From Sphingopyxis indica (lineage in GTDB: Bacteria > Pseudomonadota > Alphaproteobacteria > Sphingomonadales > Sphingomonadaceae), in the NCBI RefSeq assembly GCF_900188185.1, contig NZ_FZPA01000015.1, positions 1 through 64,000 on the forward strand: a DNA stretch of 64,000 bases, given 5' to 3'. Below the pieces are notes generated by a model. The model was not told where the DNA came from. It worked only from the letters and a program-made list of their open reading frames with translations, and made no database searches. Position 1 is the first letter of the stretch, and each line of letters begins with the position of its first letter. This document shows, piece by piece, positions 60,201-64,000 of the stretch. The position numbers and the translations under genes were made by a program.

Positions 60201-62044
60201 GCGGCGAGCCTTTCTTCTGCGATGCCAGGCTGGTTGGCCGCGACCAATGCGCGCGCGACAGGCGGACAGACGCTGTTCCCGATGGCGCTGATCTGCTCGG
60301 CGATTGTCAGCGGCTTCTCGACCCATTTGCCGCGCACGAGCTTGCGCACGACAGGATCGAGCACATAGTCGTCCGGGAAGCCCTGCGCGCGGGCCAGCTC
60401 GCGGGGTTTCAGCATCCGCAGGCCGATGTCGACGATGACATAGGTCTTGGCGTCGATAGTCACTGTGACGACGGCGAAGCGGTCCTTCGTGGTGACGGTG
60501 CCGATCGGTTGGTTGAGCCCGTGCCCGTCGCTCTCATTGCCGTAATATTTGATCAGGAACGCCGCGACGCGCACCGCGCGCTCCATCAGGTCGGGCGGCA
60601 GCGCGTCCCGCTCGATCATGGTCGTTTCGACGATGCGCTGGGTGCAGCCCTTGCCGACGATCGTCGACAGCGGCTTGCGCGGCGTGTGACCGACCATGCC
60701 GGTGTTCGCCTGCTCGATATGCGCGGCGACGACGGCATGATGTTGCCCGCCGGCGCGAGCGGAGCGCAGCGGGCGTTCGGGGTCGCCGCTGCCGTTCGTC
60801 TTGTCGCTGCCGTAGAAACTCGACAGGAAGGCGGTCACCGCGGCGGCCTGTGACCCCTTGGCAGTGACCGTTCCATAGGGCTTGGCGACGTCGAGCGCGC
60901 GCGGTGCCTGCCCCTCGCGCTCGCCGTTCCCCATCTTGACCATCGTGCAGCAGGCGATGGCAGTATCGGCCTTGACCGTCGTCGTGGGATAGGGACCATC
61001 GACCGCCATCGGGGCGCTCTGTCCGCGACGGCCCCCAACACCGACGAGCGTCGCTCCGACAAGGTTCAGATGCGCGCCGCCCGCCGTGATCGTATGGGTC
61101 GGCTCGTCAGCGCCGTTGAACGGCTTCTGAGCGTTGCGGTTCGTCATCAGATGCGGGGCGAGCTCGACGTCGGAAAGCGCCAGTTCGCCGCGATGCGCGC
61201 CGGTGATGGTGCGGAAAGGATCTTCGAGATCGTGAACCCGGACGCTACCCTGATGCGTCAGCGGCACGATGAAGGGCCGCGCCGCATTCACGACATAGCG
61301 CATGACGCCGTGCGCGATGCGCCGCTTCGTCGCCTCGGCGAGTTCACGGTCGCGCTCGAAGATCGACGGGCACGGGATCGTCCAGTCGATGCACTCCGCC
61401 GCGGTGCGGTAGGGCAGCATCTCGCCGCGCAGCACGCGATTGTCGTTCGCGGGCGCGTGCGTCGGCTTCGGCCACACGATCGGCAGGCCGTCGCGGCGAT
61501 AGATCATGTAGAGCCGCTTGCGATTGGTCGGCGCGCCATAATCGCAGGCCTTCAGGATGCGCCACTGCACCCGGAAGCCGAGACCGCGCAGCGCGCGGAC
61601 GAACCGCTTGAACTCACGCCCCTTCTGGTCGGCAATCGGCACGCCTTCGCCATCTAGCGGCGCGGCATATTGGAACTCCTCGACGTTCTCAAGGAACCCG
61701 ACCTCGGGTTGCGTTTCCCGCACCCATTCGATCACTTCCCAGCACAGCGCGCGGATGGACCGATCCTTGACCGGGCCGCCCTTCGCCTTGCTGTATTCCT
61801 TGCAGTCCGGCGAGAACCAGACGCCCCACACTTTGCGGCCGCGGGTCGCGGTCCGGGGAAGGAAGGGCAGGCGGATGTCGCAGCAATGATGCTCGGTTCC
61901 GGGATGGTTTGCCTTGTGGATCGCGATCGCCGCCGAGCTATGGTTCACCGCGATATCGGGGTCGCGGCCGATCGCTTGCGCGATACCGGTGCTGGCACCG
62001 CCGCCGCCAGCGAAACCGTCGATGAAGAGGCCGGGGAGCTTCAT
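60197..62044 (-). CDS. DNA (cytosine-5) methyltransferase
   Basis: 615 residues from the ATG at 62044. Motif I is FIDGFAGGGGASTGI; the catalytic Cys is in SPDCKEYSKAKGG instead of the usual P-C-Q; ENV appears as FLENVEEF; the C-terminal motifs are PRELARAQGFPDDYVLD and IGNSVCPPVARALVAAN. The long middle region (about 270-560) contains seven P-x-x-T-(I/V)-T-type repeats. It would methylate phage or host DNA, likely to resist restriction. A partner nuclease is not seen, so it is probably an orphan enzyme. Confidence 0.9.
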   Translation of the reverse strand: MKLPGLFIDGFAGGGGASTGIAQAIGRDPDIAVNHSSAAIAIHKANHPGTEHHCCDIRLPFLPRTATRGRKVWGVWFSPDCKEYSKAKGGPVKDRSIRALCWEVIEWVRETQPEVGFLENVEEFQYAAPLDGEGVPIADQKGREFKRFVRALRGLGFRVQWRILKACDYGAPTNRKRLYMIYRRDGLPIVWPKPTHAPANDNRVLRGEMLPYRTAAECIDWTIPCPSIFERDRELAEATKRRIAHGVMRYVVNAARPFIVPLTHQGSVRVHDLEDPFRTITGAHRGELALSDVELAPHLMTNRNAQKPFNGADEPTHTITAGGAHLNLVGATLVGVGGRRGQSAPMAVDGPYPTTTVKADTAIACCTMVKMGNGEREGQAPRALDVAKPYGTVTAKGSQAAAVTAFLSSFYGSDKTNGSGDPERPLRSARAGGQHHAVVAAHIEQANTGMVGHTPRKPLSTIVGKGCTQRIVETTMIERDALPPDLMERAVRVAAFLIKYYGNESDGHGLNQPIGTVTTKDRFAVVTVTIDAKTYVIVDIGLRMLKPRELARAQGFPDDYVLDPVVRKLVRGKWVEKPLTIAEQISAIGNSVCPPVARALVAANQPGIAEERLAA

Positions 62045-62592
62045 GCGCACACCCCCAGCGGCGGCCGCAGCACCTCGTTTGCCCGCCACGGCGGCATGAT
62101 TCCTTCCCGATCGCAGGCATAATCGAGGACGCCGATCGCGTCGGCTTCGTCGTCATTGCGCGGCGAAAAGCCGAGCTGGCGGGCACGTTCCATGGAATAG
62201 TCTTTCAAGGTCTGGCGCCGCGTCCCGCGCTTCATCGCGCCGATGAAATGGCGGCGCCACGCGGTCTGGTTCACGGCATGAAAGCGGACGCCCTTGGCCT
62301 CGGCAAAGCTCGCGGCGTGCGCGCAAAGCCCATAGGCGAGGTAGAGCGTGTCGAAGGTCGTATGGCCGCCGAGCGCTTGGGGCTGCAGCGGCTCCTCGCA
62401 ATAGATCGCGTCGGCGCCGCCGATCACCTGCCAGAGATCGTTCATCACGCCATGCAGGCGCGCGAAGACAAGGCCGTGGTTCGTGATCGTGCTGCCGAGC
62501 TCTTTCGACAGGACGACCGGACGGGTGGACGTGCCATCCCATCCGGTCAATCCGGCCGAACGCTTCGACAGGTCGAGCGCCATCAACCGCAT
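62041..62592 (-). CDS. RuvC-like resolvase / nuclease
   Basis: 183 residues. The RNase-H fold is marked by MALDLSKRSAGLTGWD, AIYCEEPLQPQALGG, and FSPRNDDEADAIGVLDYA, supplying the acidic residues of RuvC-type Holliday junction enzymes. Phage members resolve branched DNA before packaging. Overlaps the methyltransferase start by 4 bases. Confidence 0.85.
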   Translation of the reverse strand: MRLMALDLSKRSAGLTGWDGTSTRPVVLSKELGSTITNHGLVFARLHGVMNDLWQVIGGADAIYCEEPLQPQALGGHTTFDTLYLAYGLCAHAASFAEAKGVRFHAVNQTAWRRHFIGAMKRGTRRQTLKDYSMERARQLGFSPRNDDEADAIGVLDYACDREGIMPPWRANEVLRPPLGVCA

Positions 62593-62595
62593 CGC

Positions 62596-62973
62596 CTATT
62601 GCACCGTCGCGAGTTCGGGGCGCGTCGGCTCCTTGGTCGGGATGATCGGCTCGTTGTCCGCACCCTCGGCCTCGTCGACGAGATCGCGGGTGATGCCGAG
62701 ACCGGACACGTCGAGCAGGCCGCGAAGGGTGCGGAAATAATCGTCCCGCAGCTCCGGGTCCATGCGGAGCAGTTTGTGGAAGTCCTTGGCCGCCTTCTTG
62801 TTGCAGTGGCAGTCGTCTTCGATGACCTTCCAGCCCGCAGCCTGATCGCCGCGGACCTTGGCCGATTTTTCGAGTAGCGGATTGAGGTCGTTGGTGATGA
62901 CCTTGATCGCGCGCTCGAAGTCGGGCTTGATAATCTCCCCGCCGTTTTGCGGGCCGTCGTCTTTCTTCGCCAT
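62596..62973 (-). CDS. phage early protein of unknown function
   Basis: 125 residues. ERAIKVITNDLNPLLEKSAKVRGDQAAGWKVIEDDCHCNKKAAKDFHKLL (in parts) then YFRTLRGLLDVSGLG. This helical, acidic pattern recurs in alphaproteobacterial phage early regions. No known activity. Separated by 3 bases from the RuvC-like gene. Confidence 0.65.
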   Translation of the reverse strand: MAKKDDGPQNGGEIIKPDFERAIKVITNDLNPLLEKSAKVRGDQAAGWKVIEDDCHCNKKAAKDFHKLLRMDPELRDDYFRTLRGLLDVSGLGITRDLVDEAEGADNEPIIPTKEPTRPELATVQ

Positions 62974-62976
62974 CTG

Positions 62977-63441
62977 TCAGGCTCCTTTCATCGTGAAATC
63001 AGCGGGGGTGGAATAACCGGCATGGTTGCTTCGGCAGGGGGCGACCGGCGCATTCCGGTCACTTGCCCGCCGCGTCGCGTGGAGAGGGCCACGCCCATGT
63101 CCTGTCCGGCAATCCGGGAATGTCCGCCCGTTTCGACCGCTTTCCGGGCGCTGATCCCCGGCAGGAATGAGAAAGGCGGGGAAAGCCGGAACCTCCCCCG
63201 CAGGTCCGGTCGGCGCAGCAAGGGCGCCTTCCAGTGGATCTTGATGCCGCCGAGTTTCCCAGCCGCGGCGCGAGGCGTCGGACCGCCCTGCCCGCTGTTC
63301 CCGGCGACGGGCGAGCGCGGCGTCGAGGTCTGCTTCTGTCAGCACGACGGGGCGGCGACCGGCGACGGTGAGCGGGGATACGCGGGCCACCCGGAAGCGC
63401 GCGATGGTGAACCAGCGGCGGATGGTGGCGGCGGGGGTCAT
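62977..63441 (-). CDS. uncertain phage gene; two frames look coding
   Basis: 154 residues from the ATG at 63441, overlapping the methyltransferase stop (ATGA). The first 65 residues (TIRRWFTIARFRVARVSPLTVAGRRPVVLTEADLDAALARR, in parts) look like a small helical DNA-binding domain. The last half is odd in composition, and a second frame (62988-63221, same strand) reads FLPGISARKAVETGGHSRI and QVTGMRRSPPAEATMPVIPP, similar to Ash/Icd-like phage peptides. Which frame is used in the 3' half is unclear. Confidence 0.4.
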   Translation of the reverse strand: MTPAATIRRWFTIARFRVARVSPLTVAGRRPVVLTEADLDAALARRREQRAGRSDASRRGWETRRHQDPLEGALAAPTGPAGEVPAFPAFLIPAGDQRPESGRNGRTFPDCRTGHGRGPLHATRRASDRNAPVAPCRSNHAGYSTPADFTMKGA

Positions 63442-64000
63442 GCTGCCACCGCGTCGAACAATGTGCCGGACTTCGCTTTCAGGCCTTCGATGTTGCGGCG
63501 CGCCTGCGCGAAATAGCTTGGCTTGAGTTCGATCCCGACGCCATGCCGACCCATTTCAACCGCTGCATAGACTTCGCTGCCGATCCCAAGGAACGGGGTA
63601 AGCACGGTCTCTCCGGGGTTGCTCCACAGGTCGATGCAACGCTCAATGACGTCGAGTTGCAATGGGCTGATATGCTGCTCGTCTTTCTCGTCGCGGCCGC
63701 CACGGTATTGCAGCGTGCGGGTCTGGTTGATGTCCATCCAGACCGGCGAGGCATAACGCTGCCAGACCAGCACCGACCGCCACATATCGAGCGGCCACGG
63801 CTTCCAGTTCGGCCCGGCGTCGGCTGGCGGGTTCGCGCAGTAGCGGGCATATGCCTCGTCGCTGACGTCCAGACCGGCGCCGACGAATTCCTCGAACATG
63901 CCAGCGACCGGCTCGGGATTGTCGCCGGGCTTGCGGAAGCTGACGATATAATCGGCGAGCCCCTGCCCGCTGATCGCGCTGTCCTTGACGACCTGCTTAT
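63438..64000 (-). CDS. DNA N-methyltransferase (adenine or N4-cytosine), 5' end outside window
   Basis: The frame is open to the right edge. The visible 187 residues include DYIVSFRKPGDNPEP, DMWRSVLVWQRYASPVWMDINQTRTLQYRGG (in parts), EKDEQHISPLQLDVIERCIDLWSNPGETVLTPFLGIGSEVYAA (in parts) and GVGIELKPSYFAQA. FLGIGSE is the AdoMet-binding motif I, lying after the catalytic region as in beta-class enzymes. The DPPY-type catalytic motif must be upstream. With the cytosine enzyme, the phage encodes two kinds of methylation. Confidence 0.88.
   Translation of the reverse strand, partial: KQVVKDSAISGQGLADYIVSFRKPGDNPEPVAGMFEEFVGAGLDVSDEAYARYCANPPADAGPNWKPWPLDMWRSVLVWQRYASPVWMDINQTRTLQYRGGRDEKDEQHISPLQLDVIERCIDLWSNPGETVLTPFLGIGSEVYAAVEMGRHGVGIELKPSYFAQARRNIEGLKAKSGTLFDAVAA

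Noticed and set aside
28600..64000. Mu-like transposable phage
   Set aside because: A Mu F-type head protein is present, but no transposase A/B genes are seen, and terminase, G/GT frameshift and capsid order are of the lambda/HK97 type.

Overview
The window is high-GC alphaproteobacterial DNA in two parts: about 28.6 kb of chromosome, then about 35 kb of a lambda-style siphophage prophage that runs off the right edge. The chromosomal genes (coq7, ctpA, rsfS-rlmH next to nadD, the rpsM-rpsK-rpoA-rplQ block, acnA, a sensor kinase with CHASE-like and HWE regions) and the many small REP-like hairpins between genes fit a sphingomonad, most likely Sphingopyxis or a close relative. This assignment is by pattern recognition, not by a search.

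Chromosome (1-28600). A partial IS30-type transposase sits at the left edge. A leftward set follows: two DUF1801 proteins, a small membrane protein, an ArsR-AHSA1 pair, a PhoD-type phosphatase and a DUF3667 membrane protein. The rightward run is proA, a ParD/ParE-like pair, nadD-rsfS-rlmH-envC-like-ctpA, dsbB-coq7, two unknown sphingomonad-type proteins, pmbA and an inositol-phosphatase-family gene. A HicA/HicB pair precedes rpsM-rpsK-rpoA-rplQ, which ends in a textbook terminator. Then come a PAS-like protein, a glutathione transferase, an HWE histidine kinase, a LacI regulator, acnA and a DUF389 membrane protein whose 3' end overlaps tRNA-Val(TAC).

Prophage (about 28.7-64.0 kb). Tandem 9-bp repeats next to tRNA-Val look like integrase arm sites, but no integrase lies in the window, so the right end is outside. 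Nearly everything from 64.0 down to 30.4 kb reads leftward: DNA methyltransferases, a RuvC-like nuclease and replication genes with a candidate origin; terminase, portal, protease/scaffold and capsid; connectors; the tail genes with a G/GT-type frameshift; the tape measure; tail tip; two fibres; and a lysis block (endolysin, holin candidates, overlapping spanin pair). A small rightward group lies at the left end.

The most unusual region is a self-contained cassette inside the tail module (39267-41579). A ribbon-helix-helix regulator and a secreted-type protein face a divergent three-gene operon. That operon has its own consensus promoter, a 3' UTR made of about 26 degenerate 5-nt units (GGCNN in the transcript), and its own terminator. 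Other notable signals are a cluster of 11 GCGT(T/C)AC-type iterons inside a replication gene, beside G-runs and a stand-alone DnaA domain IV; a 16-17 bp palindrome repeated at three structural-gene start regions; a lambda-like slippery heptamer; and a nested scaffold start.
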